Part shown: in pieces, positions 1 through 5,374 of the stretch
Layout: the number at the start of each line of letters is the position of its first letter
Position numbering within the stretch: position 1 is the first letter of the stretch
Source of the DNA: Promethearchaeota archaeon
GTDB lineage: Archaea > Asgardarchaeota > Lokiarchaeia > Sigyniarchaeales > SOKP01
NCBI GenBank assembly: GCA_030606095.1
Contig: JAUWHC010000223.1
Location: 1 to 5,374, forward strand
DNA length: 5,374 nucleotides
Reading direction: 5' to 3'
The notes under the pieces: generated by a model
What the model saw: only the letters and a program-made list of their open reading frames with translations
Database searches by the model: none
Told to the model about the DNA's origin: nothing
Program-made: the position numbers and the translations under genes

Positions 1-564
1 TTCAACTGCAAGGATATTATTTTCTTTTTTTAAAAACTTCGTAATATTAAATTCTGCAGGTGTCATACTTCCTTGGCTGTAACCAACTTTATTTCCATTA
101 ATCCATATGTAGAAAGCAGATTTAACGCCTCCAAAATGAATAAAAATCTCTCGTCCTTTCCAATTGGACGGAGTCTTAAAGATTCTTAGATAAGAACCTA
201 CAGGATTGTAATTATGATCAATACTTGGAATGTCTTTAGTGTTAACACTATATGGGTAATTAACATTAGTATATATAGGTATTCCATACCCTCGCATCTG
301 CCAATTACTTGGAATATCGATTTCTTTCCAATTACTCGAATCAAAATCTACTTTATAGAAATCTTTTTGTCGATCTGATGGTATTTTCACCCAGTTAAAT
401 TTCCAAATTCCATTGAGAGATTGGGAATAAGTTGAATCCTTACTATTTCTCAATATTAACTTTTTACTTCCAAATGGTATTAAAGTTGCATGAGCAAGTT
501 CTTTATTTATATTAAATATTCTAGAGTTTTCCCAATCAAACTTATGCTCCGATTCTTCCCTCAA
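1..564 (-). CDS. GH2 beta-galactosidase-type glycoside hydrolase, N-terminal part (runs off left edge)
   Basis: The 188 visible residues read as the start of a LacZ-type family 2 glycoside hydrolase, which cleaves terminal beta-galactosides or related beta-linked sugars. The early DWEN (residues 10-13) and AHATL (24-28) are typical of the N-terminus, followed by SLNGIWKF (49-56), IPSNWQ (84-89), GYGIPIYTN (92-100), NPVGSY (120-125) and GYSQGSMTPAEFNIT (161-175). Together these make up the jelly-roll sugar-binding domain. Asn120 sits where E. coli LacZ has a substrate-contacting Asn. The catalytic barrel lies outside the window, so specificity cannot be judged. No signal peptide is visible, suggesting a cytoplasmic enzyme acting on imported oligosaccharides. 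The frame has no ATG before residue 90. An in-frame TAA at 570-568 limits the start to TTG 564 (chosen) or ATT 567, preceded by GTGAT at 577-573. It is divergent from the GH51 gene. Confidence 0.9.
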   Translation of the reverse strand, partial: MREESEHKFDWENSRIFNINKELAHATLIPFGSKKLILRNSKDSTYSQSLNGIWKFNWVKIPSDRQKDFYKVDFDSSNWKEIDIPSNWQMRGYGIPIYTNVNYPYSVNTKDIPSIDHNYNPVGSYLRIFKTPSNWKGREIFIHFGGVKSAFYIWINGNKVGYSQGSMTPAEFNITKFLKKENNILAVE

Positions 565-591
565 AATTTAGAATCACTATAGGTTTTTTAG

Positions 592-598
592 TTATAAA
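592..598 (-). promoter_or_regulatory. Candidate TATA box for the GH2 gene
   Basis: On the minus strand the sequence TTTATAA lies about 30 nt upstream of the GH2 start codon. An archaeal box A normally sits about 25 nt before the transcription start, so this would place transcription start at or only a few nucleotides from the initiation codon. The surroundings are very AT-rich, so chance matches are likely and the call is tentative. Confidence 0.35.
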
Positions 599-643
599 TT
601 ATTATTTACGATTTACATCTAATTTATAGAATGATATTTAATC

Positions 644-663
644 AAGAATTAATAATTATTCTT
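644..663. repeat. Inverted repeat, possible operator
   Basis: Six-base arms AAGAAT (644-649) and ATTCTT (658-663) flank an 8-base AT-only centre. The repeat lies midway between the two divergent genes and abuts the possible GH51 box A at 662-670, a place where a regulator could act on both glycosidase genes. In such AT-rich DNA a repeat of this size can arise by chance, and there is no second copy in the window to support it. Confidence 0.3.
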
Positions 664-716
664 AAAATAATTCAATTAATTACTATGAAATTGTAATACA
701 TCTAAGATTGAGAAAA

Positions 717-2225
717 ATGGCTAAGGTTGTTATTAACACAGATTTTAAACAAAAGAAAAATAGAATTAGTAGAAATATCTATGGTCATTTTGCCGAACAT
801 TTAGGCCGTTGCATTTATGAAGGTTTTTGGGTCGGTAAAGATTCTTCCATACCGAACACGAGAGGAATTCGTAAAGATGTTGTGAAAGCCTTACGAAAAA
901 TTAATATTCCGAATTTACGATGGCCTGGAGGGTGTTTTGCCGATGAATATCATTGGAAGGACGGTATTGGTCAGACAAAAACTAGACCAAAAATGGTTAA
1001 TACACATTGGGGTGGTGTTATCGAAAATAATCATTTTGGTACTCACGAGTTCTTCGATTTATGCCACCAATTAGGATGCGAACCCTACATTTGTGGTAAT
1101 GTGGGAAGTGGTACTGTGCAAGAAATGTCACAATGGATTGAATACATTACTTTTGATGGAGATAGTCCTATGGTAAACCTTCGCAGAAACAATGGACAGG
1201 ATGCTCCATGGAAAATTAAATATTGGGGCATTGGAAACGAAAATTGGGGTTGTGGTGGGAATATGACTGCAGAATATTATTCTGACTTATTTTTACAATA
1301 CTCTACATATTGTCGCGACTTTTCGGGGAATAAATTGTATAAAATAGCTTGCGGCCCAGCTGGAGAGTTCCCGATAAATCAGGTGTTACATTGGGTTGAT
1401 GTGCTAATGAAAAAAGTTAAGACCACTTTAACAAATGTGATTCAAGGAATGTCGCTACATTATTATACGAGAGCGGGTATGAGTGCGTTAGCAACTAAAA
1501 TTAACGAGAAAAGCTGGTTATTAACGATGAAAAAGGCATTATACATTAACGATCTCATTTTAAAAATCGGCGAAGTTATGAATAAATACGATCCTTCCAA
1601 ACGCATTAAATTAATTGTTGACGAGTGGGGTACTTGGTGGCGCGTTGAAAAAGGAACTAACCCTGGTTTTCTTTATCAGCAAAATACGATGAGAGATGCG
1701 ATAGTAGCATCTTTACATTTAGATATTTTTAATAATCATTGTGACCGTGTGTATATGGCTAATATCGCTCAAATAGTTAATGTGTTACAGGCAATGATCT
1801 TAACACAAGACGAAAAAATCGTATTAACGCCCACCTATCATGTGTTTGATATGTATAAAATTCATCAAGACGCTATGTTATTACCCATTAAAATTGAATC
1901 TGAAATATACGGAAATAACTTGGCAGCTATTCATGGTTCGGCTTCAATTAATGACGATAACGAAATCCATATTTCACTATGTAATATTAATCCTAACAAA
2001 CATATAGAAACTTCTATTAAGCTTTTGCTTTTAGATTTAAAAGATAGAACTCTCTCTGCTCGAATTCTTAAAGCCGATCAAATGAACGCTCATAACACTT
2101 TTGAATCGCCTCACGACTTAAAGCCTGAAAATTTCAATTCATCAGATTTTATCATTCTAAGAGACGAGATAAAATTCAAGATGCCTAAAATGGCGATAAT
2201 CGTTATAAAAGTTTCTTTAAAATAA
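717..2225 (+). CDS. abfA: Alpha-L-arabinofuranosidase, glycoside hydrolase family 51
   Basis: This is an intact retaining GH51 enzyme (502 residues from ATG 717, usual length about 500) that removes terminal alpha-L-arabinofuranosyl units from arabinan, arabinoxylan or their oligosaccharides. Counting from ATG 717, the family landmarks are GHFAEHLGR (residues 23-31), LRWPGGCFADEYHWKDGIG (67-85), IGNENWG (172-178) with Glu175 as the expected acid/base, MSLHYY (245-250), and IVDEWGTW (300-307) with Glu303 as the expected nucleophile. The (beta/alpha)8 barrel is followed by a beta-sandwich domain ending in the typical MNAHNTFESP stretch (456-465). There is no signal peptide, so it probably acts in the cytoplasm on imported oligosaccharides. 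TTG 708 would add three residues. ATG 717 is preferred because MAKVVINTDF matches the usual family N-terminus. No SD precedes it. It is followed closely by the ATL gene and is divergent from GH2. Confidence 0.96.
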   Translation: MAKVVINTDFKQKKNRISRNIYGHFAEHLGRCIYEGFWVGKDSSIPNTRGIRKDVVKALRKINIPNLRWPGGCFADEYHWKDGIGQTKTRPKMVNTHWGGVIENNHFGTHEFFDLCHQLGCEPYICGNVGSGTVQEMSQWIEYITFDGDSPMVNLRRNNGQDAPWKIKYWGIGNENWGCGGNMTAEYYSDLFLQYSTYCRDFSGNKLYKIACGPAGEFPINQVLHWVDVLMKKVKTTLTNVIQGMSLHYYTRAGMSALATKINEKSWLLTMKKALYINDLILKIGEVMNKYDPSKRIKLIVDEWGTWWRVEKGTNPGFLYQQNTMRDAIVASLHLDIFNNHCDRVYMANIAQIVNVLQAMILTQDEKIVLTPTYHVFDMYKIHQDAMLLPIKIESEIYGNNLAAIHGSASINDDNEIHISLCNINPNKHIETSIKLLLLDLKDRTLSARILKADQMNAHNTFESPHDLKPENFNSSDFIILRDEIKFKMPKMAIIVIKVSLK

Positions 2226-2230
2226 ATAAA

Positions 2231-2235
2231 GGTGA
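2231..2235 (+). promoter_or_regulatory. Shine-Dalgarno GGTGA that bears on the ATL start
   Basis: AAAGGTGA at 2228-2235 matches the anti-SD of 16S rRNA well. Its GGTGA core physically overlaps the GTG (2232-2234) that would otherwise be taken as the start codon. Spacing is normal (5 nt) only for ATT 2241, which is in frame. TTG 2237 is out of frame. The site therefore argues for initiation at ATT 2241, three codons inside the GTG-started frame. Confidence 0.55.
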
Positions 2236-2567
2236 ATTGTATTACAAGCGATTTCACTCAAGATGTTATCAAAATAATTAAGAATATACCTAGCGGGAAG
2301 GTCCTAACTTATGGAAGAATTGCTAAATTATCGGGTAACCCGCAAGCTGCAAGACAAGTTTCATGGCTATTACACTCTTCAACAAAAAAATACAACTTAC
2401 CATGGCATCGAGTCATAAATTCTCAAGGAAAAATATCCATGAAATCTATTGATGATCGAGAGTATCAAAAACATTTGTTAGAAAAAGAAGGTATTGTGTT
2501 TAGAGATAACTACAAAATTGATCTAAAAAAATTCCTCTGGGAAATTGATTCTATTGAGCATCTATAA
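2232..2567 (+). CDS. atl: Alkyltransferase-like (ATL) DNA repair protein, MGMT family
   Basis: This is a small cytoplasmic DNA-binding protein of the O6-alkylguanine-DNA alkyltransferase family, consisting only of the C-terminal helix-turn-helix domain. The Cys acceptor of the PCHRV motif is replaced by Trp, giving PWHRV (residues 57-61, Trp58). This is the hallmark of ATL proteins such as S. pombe Atl1 and E. coli YbaZ, which bind O6-alkylguanine, flip it out and hand the lesion to nucleotide excision repair instead of removing the alkyl group. The conserved Tyr of LTYGRIA (25-31) and the arginine finger Arg41 in AARQVS (39-44) are kept. The protein is 111 residues from GTG 2232 or 108 from ATT 2241; the good SD fits ATT better. 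It starts 6 nt (or 15 nt) after the GH51 stop codon, so it is probably cotranscribed, although no functional link with sugar metabolism is apparent. It converges on the AcnX operon. Confidence 0.92.
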   Translation: MNCITSDFTQDVIKIIKNIPSGKVLTYGRIAKLSGNPQAARQVSWLLHSSTKKYNLPWHRVINSQGKISMKSIDDREYQKHLLEKEGIVFRDNYKIDLKKFLWEIDSIEHL

Positions 2568-2570
2568 TCT

Positions 2571-2580
2571 AAAAAAAAAA
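2571..2580 (-). terminator. Oligo-T terminator of the AcnX operon
   Basis: Read on the minus strand, ten consecutive T residues directly follow the TAA stop of the AcnX small-subunit gene. There is no preceding GC-rich hairpin, which fits archaeal intrinsic termination on a T-tract rather than a bacterial rho-independent terminator. The run fills most of the 13-nt gap to the convergent ATL stop codon. Confidence 0.6.
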
Positions 2581-3057
2581 TTAAAGAATCTCTATATACC
2601 CTTCATCTCCATTAACTTTTACAATAGTATTGTTTTCTATTTTTTCTAATTCTGAGAAGTCTATTTGATCAATAATAGGAAATTTTAAATCAAAAAAAAT
2701 CTCAGCAGCTACAGCACCAGAACTCATTAAAGGTTCCCCCTTTTCACATACTATGGCTTTAGGTCCCATTTTGCGTACAATTGTCTCAAGCAAGACAAAA
2801 CCTAATGTTGTTGTTCCTATGGGATAAGGAAAAATTAAAATTTTATCTTTTACATCCTTTTTATAAAGTTCATGCGTTCTGTCTGCGACTTTACATTTTT
2901 TACTATTTTGAACAAGTGCAAATGTAAAAGCTGCAGAAATACTAAAAGGTTGTTTGGTTATTATTGCTTCTCCTTCAACAATACCATTACTTAAACTTCG
3001 ACCTTTTAAAATTTTAGTCAGTATTAATCCCCTCAGTTGCGATTTTAATACATTCAT
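2581..3057 (-). CDS. Aconitase X small (swivel) subunit, DUF126 family
   Basis: This is the swivel-domain subunit that pairs with the AcnX large subunit to form a hydro-lyase. Visible family marks are LKGRSLSNGIVEGEAII (residues 17-33), the PFS of KQPFSISAAF (35-44), DKILIFPYPIGTTTLGFVLLE (71-91), GPKAIV (98-103), SSGAVAAEI (112-120) and a closing KVNGDEGYIEI (147-157). In better-known members the central loop reads GRGS or GKGS followed by a further Ser, and a Ser here supplies a catalytic hydroxyl equivalent to that of aconitase. This protein has GTTT (81-84) instead, so Thr may replace it or the substrate may differ. ATG 3057 gives 158 residues and a 44-nt overlap with the large-subunit gene. 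A GAGGGGA at 3034-3028 would instead fit CTG 3021 (146 residues, 8-nt overlap), which agrees better with where homologues begin. The two subunits are surely cotranscribed. Substrate unknown. Confidence 0.85.
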   Translation of the reverse strand: MNVLKSQLRGLILTKILKGRSLSNGIVEGEAIITKQPFSISAAFTFALVQNSKKCKVADRTHELYKKDVKDKILIFPYPIGTTTLGFVLLETIVRKMGPKAIVCEKGEPLMSSGAVAAEIFFDLKFPIIDQIDFSELEKIENNTIVKVNGDEGYIEIL

Positions 3058-4210
3058 CTAAATCTCTGTAGGAAGCAGAACTATAAAAACAAGTTTTAGC
3101 AGAATTTGTTGTAAGTGGTCTTGGCAAGGGAGTTAAAAGAGGGCATAAAGAAGTTATTTTTACTCCCGAAGAAATTAAAATATCGTTAAAATCAGATTTT
3201 TTCATCAATTCTTTCACTTCATTATTAGTACATATCCAAAAGTTAATATTTTGAAGAATTTTTTTTCCTTTAAGCTTCTCTAAAACATTAATTACCTCTT
3301 CTTCACTTAACTGAGGACAACCAATGCTAATATTTTGAGGTGATTTAGTCCATTCTGTACTGTATTTTTCTCTAACTTCTTTGAGATCCTTCATATTTAT
3401 TTCAATTATCTCTTCTGGTTTATCATACTGAAAAACCTCATTAAGATCCTTTGCTTCAGGTGTTATATTGAGAACATGGATCAAGGCTACTGCGCCTGTA
3501 GATGCTGAAGCAGCACCAAGATTTTTTAAATTATCAGTTGAGATATTTCTTAATCCATCTATCACGGGTATTTTACTTCCCGCAATTTCTCCAATCTTTA
3601 AACCTATTGAAGTCAAATTAAATACATTGGTAAGATTTATATCAGCTGATATTTTAAATAGTATTTGACCTTTTCTATTTTCCGTTATATGTAATCCATG
3701 GTAAGCAGTTTTTCCTGTAATCGCACATGCTAAATCTACTAGACCTCCTTCTCGATTTGAGCGAGCACCTAAAACTGAATTTAAATATATAACTGCTGAT
3801 GATTCAGACCAGGCACAATGCTCACCTAACTTTGGTTTATTATCTAAAAAATAAGGAGTACATGTAAATCCATATACACCGATTTGTTTTAAATCCTTCA
3901 TCATTTGATCATGTAATGTAAACATCGGATAGACGACTTTCAAATCGTCTGCATAATCCATATCTATAATTGGATCCGCAGTTGTCCTTACTTTTACTTT
4001 TAAATTGTCTTCTGCCATTTGATGTAAAACTTTAGCAGAAGCATTAACAAAATTTAAGCCAAAATTTAGGACAGTATGAGCTGAACTTATTTCAATAAGT
4101 TTTTCCGCACCAAAAGTGTCTCCTAATTTTATGATTAATTTTAATAATTTTGAAAGCAACTCTCCCTTTTCTCCATCGAGGATACGCTCTTCTTCTTTTG
4201 TTAAATAAAT
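3014..4210 (-). CDS. Aconitase X large (catalytic) subunit
   Basis: This is the iron-sulphur catalytic subunit of an AcnX-type dehydratase, the family that includes archaeal mevalonate-5-phosphate dehydratase and bacterial cis-3-hydroxyproline dehydratase. Numbered from ATT 4210 (398 residues), visible motifs are YLTKEEERILDGEKGE (2-17), SSAH (42-45), FTCTPY (115-120), GEHCAWSESSAV (129-140), NSVLGARSNREGG (144-156), TGAVALIHV (238-246), IGCPQLSEEE (296-305), SLCPLL (354-359) and TNSAK (368-372). Cys117, Cys298 and Cys356 occupy the three cluster-ligand positions, so catalysis looks intact. A TTG at 4159 would delete the conserved first 17 residues. An in-frame TGA at 4219-4217 prevents any longer frame. 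The ATT lies where homologues have their initiator Met and follows GGTGA by 6 nt, so it is chosen. No mevalonate-pathway gene is adjacent, and the substrate is left open. It is divergent from the aldolase gene. Confidence 0.9.
   Translation of the reverse strand: MYLTKEEERILDGEKGELLSKLLKLIIKLGDTFGAEKLIEISSAHTVLNFGLNFVNASAKVLHQMAEDNLKVKVRTTADPIIDMDYADDLKVVYPMFTLHDQMMKDLKQIGVYGFTCTPYFLDNKPKLGEHCAWSESSAVIYLNSVLGARSNREGGLVDLACAITGKTAYHGLHITENRKGQILFKISADINLTNVFNLTSIGLKIGEIAGSKIPVIDGLRNISTDNLKNLGAASASTGAVALIHVLNITPEAKDLNEVFQYDKPEEIIEINMKDLKEVREKYSTEWTKSPQNISIGCPQLSEEEVINVLEKLKGKKILQNINFWICTNNEVKELMKKSDFNDILISSGVKITSLCPLLTPLPRPLTTNSAKTCFYSSASYRDLDECIKIATEGINTD
3028..3034 (-). promoter_or_regulatory. 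Possible internal ribosome binding site for the AcnX small subunit
   Basis: On the minus strand GAGGGGA lies inside the last codons of the large-subunit gene and six nucleotides before an in-frame CTG at 3021-3019 of the small-subunit gene. The ATG at 3057 lies upstream of it and has only a weak AGAGAT-like sequence before it. If this site is used, the small subunit starts at a rare CTG codon. Confidence 0.35.
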
Positions 4211-4216
4211 TTTAGT

Positions 4217-4221
4217 TCACC
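4217..4221 (-). promoter_or_regulatory. Shine-Dalgarno GGTGA placing the AcnX large-subunit start at ATT
   Basis: On the minus strand GGTGA is followed by ACTAAA and then ATT at 4210-4208. The spacing of 6 nt is normal. The TGA inside the motif is an in-frame stop, so translation must begin downstream of it, and no ATG, GTG or TTG occurs in frame until TTG 4159, well after the conserved N-terminus has begun. Confidence 0.7.
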
Positions 4222-4262
4222 ATGACGAATAAGTTTTAATGAATGATTAGTAAGTAATCCTT

Positions 4263-4278
4263 GTTAAAAAATATTAAC
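4263..4278. repeat. Short inverted repeat, candidate operator at the AcnX promoter
   Basis: Arms GTTAA (4263-4267) and TTAAC (4274-4278) flank six A/T bases. Relative to the possible minus-strand box A at 4293-4286, the repeat falls just downstream and overlaps the predicted transcription start, a usual place for archaeal repressor binding. The arms are short and the region is AT-rich, so chance cannot be excluded. Confidence 0.3.
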
Positions 4279-4330
4279 TTCTGCCTTTTAAAAATATTAG
4301 CCAATTAATTCATATTTTCTCATTCATTCA

Positions 4331-4343
4331 TAATATTAAAATA
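4331..4343 (+). promoter_or_regulatory. Candidate TATA box for the aldolase gene
   Basis: TAATATTAAAATA is centred about 24-25 nt before ATG 4361, the normal box A to transcription start distance in archaea. No SD precedes the ATG, so the transcript is probably leaderless, beginning at or next to the start codon. Confidence 0.45.
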
Positions 4344-4360
4344 GAACTAGTTTGAAACAA

Positions 4361-5374
4361 ATGGCTTTCAAGAGAAGTATTGATAATAATTATGACATTG
4401 GTTCGTATAAATTTGAGACCAAACTTTTTTTTCCAGAAGATTTTTTTTATAAGATAATTGAAGTAAGACTCAGCAAAGTAAACGAAATTCTTGAAAAGGA
4501 ATATAAAAATCGCGTTAAAAGAAAGTATCCTTGGAATAAAGAACTCATTATAATTGCTGCAGATCATCCCGCAAGGGGCGTAACTAAGATTGGTCCGAAT
4601 AATATAGCAATGGGTGATCGTCACATATATTTGGGACGAATACTTCGCGTTCTTACTCTTGATCAAGTAGATGGTATCATGACGACTCCTGACATAATGG
4701 ACGATTTGTTTATATTGAACTATCTTTTCAAACAATTAGAAGGGAAGAGCTTCCTCGATAACAAAATACTTATAGGAAGTACAAATCGAGGAGGTCTTTT
4801 AGGCTCCCCTTACGAGATGTACGATCCTGTAACTGCTTATACTATTGATGATATTAGGAAATTAAAATTGGACGGCGCAAAAATGATGGTTAGGTTAGAT
4901 TTCGAGACGAAAATGGCGAAATATAGCCAAAGGACTTTGGTGTTATGTTCAAAAATGATTAGAAAATGTAATGAATCCAATATACCCTCGTTTATAGAAG
5001 CCCTCCCTGTAACACGCGATCAAGACGGTAATTATACAGTTAACAAGAATGCAGAAGCACTGATTAAAACGATTGGAATTGCAACCGCATTAGGAGGGAG
5101 TTCGATAAACACTTGGTTAAAAGTGCCATATGTCGATAAGTTTGAATCTGTCGCTAAAAGCACAACCAACCCAATTTTAATTCTAGGTGGTGAGAGTACC
5201 GGTAATCCCATAGATCTTCTTAAAATCCTTAAAATGGGAATAACCGCGGGGAAAAATGTCTGTGGTTGTATGGTAGGGAGATGTATTCTTTATCCTGGAT
5301 ATGATGACCCCTTAGCCGTAGGTTTAGCTGCATCAAGTATTATTCACAACAAAAAATCAATAGAAAAAGCTATT
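4361..5374 (+). CDS. Cgl0159-type (beta/alpha)8 class I aldolase, DeoC/LacD superfamily (runs off right edge)
   Basis: The 338 visible residues cover nearly all of a TIM-barrel protein like Corynebacterium Cgl0159, a family related to DeoC/LacD aldolases and often found in inositol or sugar catabolic clusters of bacteria. Characteristic stretches are IIIAADHPARGV (residues 63-74), DGIMTTPDIMDDL (104-116), GSTNRGGLLGS (139-149), DGAKMMVRLD (171-180), TWLKVPYVD (251-259), ILGGESTGNP (274-283) and VGRCILYPGYDDP (305-317). Lys254 in WLKVPY lies where class I aldolases of this fold carry the Schiff-base lysine; Lys174 is the other conserved candidate. A 60-residue basic, helical lead precedes the barrel. 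The stop codon is not reached, but little is likely to be missing. No signal peptide or membrane segment is present, so it is cytoplasmic. ATG 4361 is chosen for its TATA spacing; TTG 4352 is a less likely alternative. The substrate of the family is not firmly established. The divergent AcnX operon suggests a shared pathway, which is an inference. Confidence 0.88.
   Translation, partial: MAFKRSIDNNYDIGSYKFETKLFFPEDFFYKIIEVRLSKVNEILEKEYKNRVKRKYPWNKELIIIAADHPARGVTKIGPNNIAMGDRHIYLGRILRVLTLDQVDGIMTTPDIMDDLFILNYLFKQLEGKSFLDNKILIGSTNRGGLLGSPYEMYDPVTAYTIDDIRKLKLDGAKMMVRLDFETKMAKYSQRTLVLCSKMIRKCNESNIPSFIEALPVTRDQDGNYTVNKNAEALIKTIGIATALGGSSINTWLKVPYVDKFESVAKSTTNPILILGGESTGNPIDLLKILKMGITAGKNVCGCMVGRCILYPGYDDPLAVGLAASSIIHNKKSIEKAI

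Larger units (their letters stand above)
565..716. promoter_or_regulatory. Divergent intergenic region between GH2 and GH51 genes
   Basis: This is a very AT-rich, non-coding stretch between two divergently transcribed glycoside hydrolase genes, so it should hold both promoters. On the plus strand TTAAAATAA at 662-670 is a possible box A for GH51, which would give a leader of roughly 25 nt before the ATG. No convincing Shine-Dalgarno precedes that ATG. An inverted repeat lies at 644-663. The 9-bp word TACATCTAA occurs at 614-622 and again at 697-705. No RNA gene or small ORF was recognised here. Confidence 0.5.
4211..4360. promoter_or_regulatory. Divergent intergenic region between AcnX operon and aldolase gene
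   Basis: This 150-bp AT-rich non-coding stretch separates the divergent AcnX operon and aldolase gene and should hold both promoters. On the minus strand TTTTAAAA at 4293-4286 could be box A for the AcnX operon, putting transcription start near 4262 with a leader of about 50 nt that contains the GGTGA. A short inverted repeat lies at 4263-4278. The aldolase box A candidate is at 4331-4343. The arrangement allows coordinated control of both units. Confidence 0.5.

Noticed and set aside
614..705. Direct repeat TACATCTAA at 614-622 and 697-705
   Set aside because: Nine bases in AT-rich DNA with only two copies and no matching spacing to either promoter is too weak to call a regulatory element.
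2398..2415. Active O6-methylguanine-DNA methyltransferase
   Set aside because: The motif is PWHRV, not PCHRV. Without the acceptor Cys the protein cannot take up the alkyl group, so it is called ATL.
2630..2647. T-rich stretch on the plus strand as a terminator for GH51-ATL
   Set aside because: It lies inside the convergent AcnX small-subunit coding sequence and such T-rich stretches are common here, so it could not be separated from base composition.
3468..3668. Plus-strand open frame of 66 codons
   Set aside because: It lies wholly antisense to the conserved central part of the AcnX large-subunit gene and resembles no known family.
2581..4210. Assignment of the AcnX pair as mevalonate-5-phosphate dehydratase
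   Set aside because: This is possible in an archaeon, but no isoprenoid gene is nearby and the small-subunit loop differs from the usual GKGS or GRGS. The substrate was left open.
4213..4224. Minimal upstream frame Met-Val-Asn-stop (minus strand) overlapping the GGTGA
   Set aside because: It is three codons long in a different frame from the AcnX gene, with no SD of its own. It is probably a chance by-product of the SD sequence.
4328..4735. Minus-strand open frame of 135 codons
   Set aside because: It is antisense to the aldolase gene, whose protein sequence matches its family throughout. The reverse frame has low-complexity hydrophobic content and no family motif.

Overview
This AT-rich window looks archaeal. 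Three things point that way. Genes begin either with a GGTGA-type Shine-Dalgarno (SD) or with a TATA-like box about 25 nt before the start codon, as in leaderless archaeal mRNAs. A T-run directly follows the stop codon of one operon, and the aconitase X subunits are two separate overlapping genes. The gene content (GH2, GH51, aconitase X, a Cgl0159-type aldolase) would suit a low-GC heterotrophic archaeon, for example an Asgard or Bathyarchaeia-like lineage. That placement is an inference; no phylogenetic marker is present.

Layout. The left edge (minus strand) holds the N-terminal part of a GH2 beta-galactosidase-type glycoside hydrolase running off the window. A divergent promoter region of about 150 bp separates it from a plus-strand pair: an intact GH51 alpha-L-arabinofuranosidase followed closely by a small alkyltransferase-like (ATL) DNA repair protein. 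The pair converges on a minus-strand operon encoding the large and small subunits of an aconitase X (AcnX) hydro-lyase, with only 13 nt between the opposing stop codons. A second divergent promoter region of about 150 bp leads to a plus-strand Cgl0159-type (beta/alpha)8 class I aldolase that runs off the right edge.

Together the two hydrolases would release galactose- and arabinose-type sugars from plant or microbial polysaccharide fragments. The AcnX dehydratase and the aldolase, facing each other across a shared regulatory region, could act in one downstream pathway for a sugar acid, cyclitol or hydroxy acid. The substrate cannot be read from the sequence. ATL looks like a passenger in the arabinofuranosidase transcription unit.

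The most notable observation concerns start codons. The AcnX large subunit has no ATG, GTG or TTG where its homologous N-terminus begins, but an ATT lies exactly there, 6 nt after a GGTGA. ATL shows a similar GGTGA-5 nt-ATT arrangement and GH2 a weaker one. A second observation is a candidate active-site change (Gly-Thr-Thr-Thr in place of Gly-Arg-Gly-Ser) in the AcnX small subunit.
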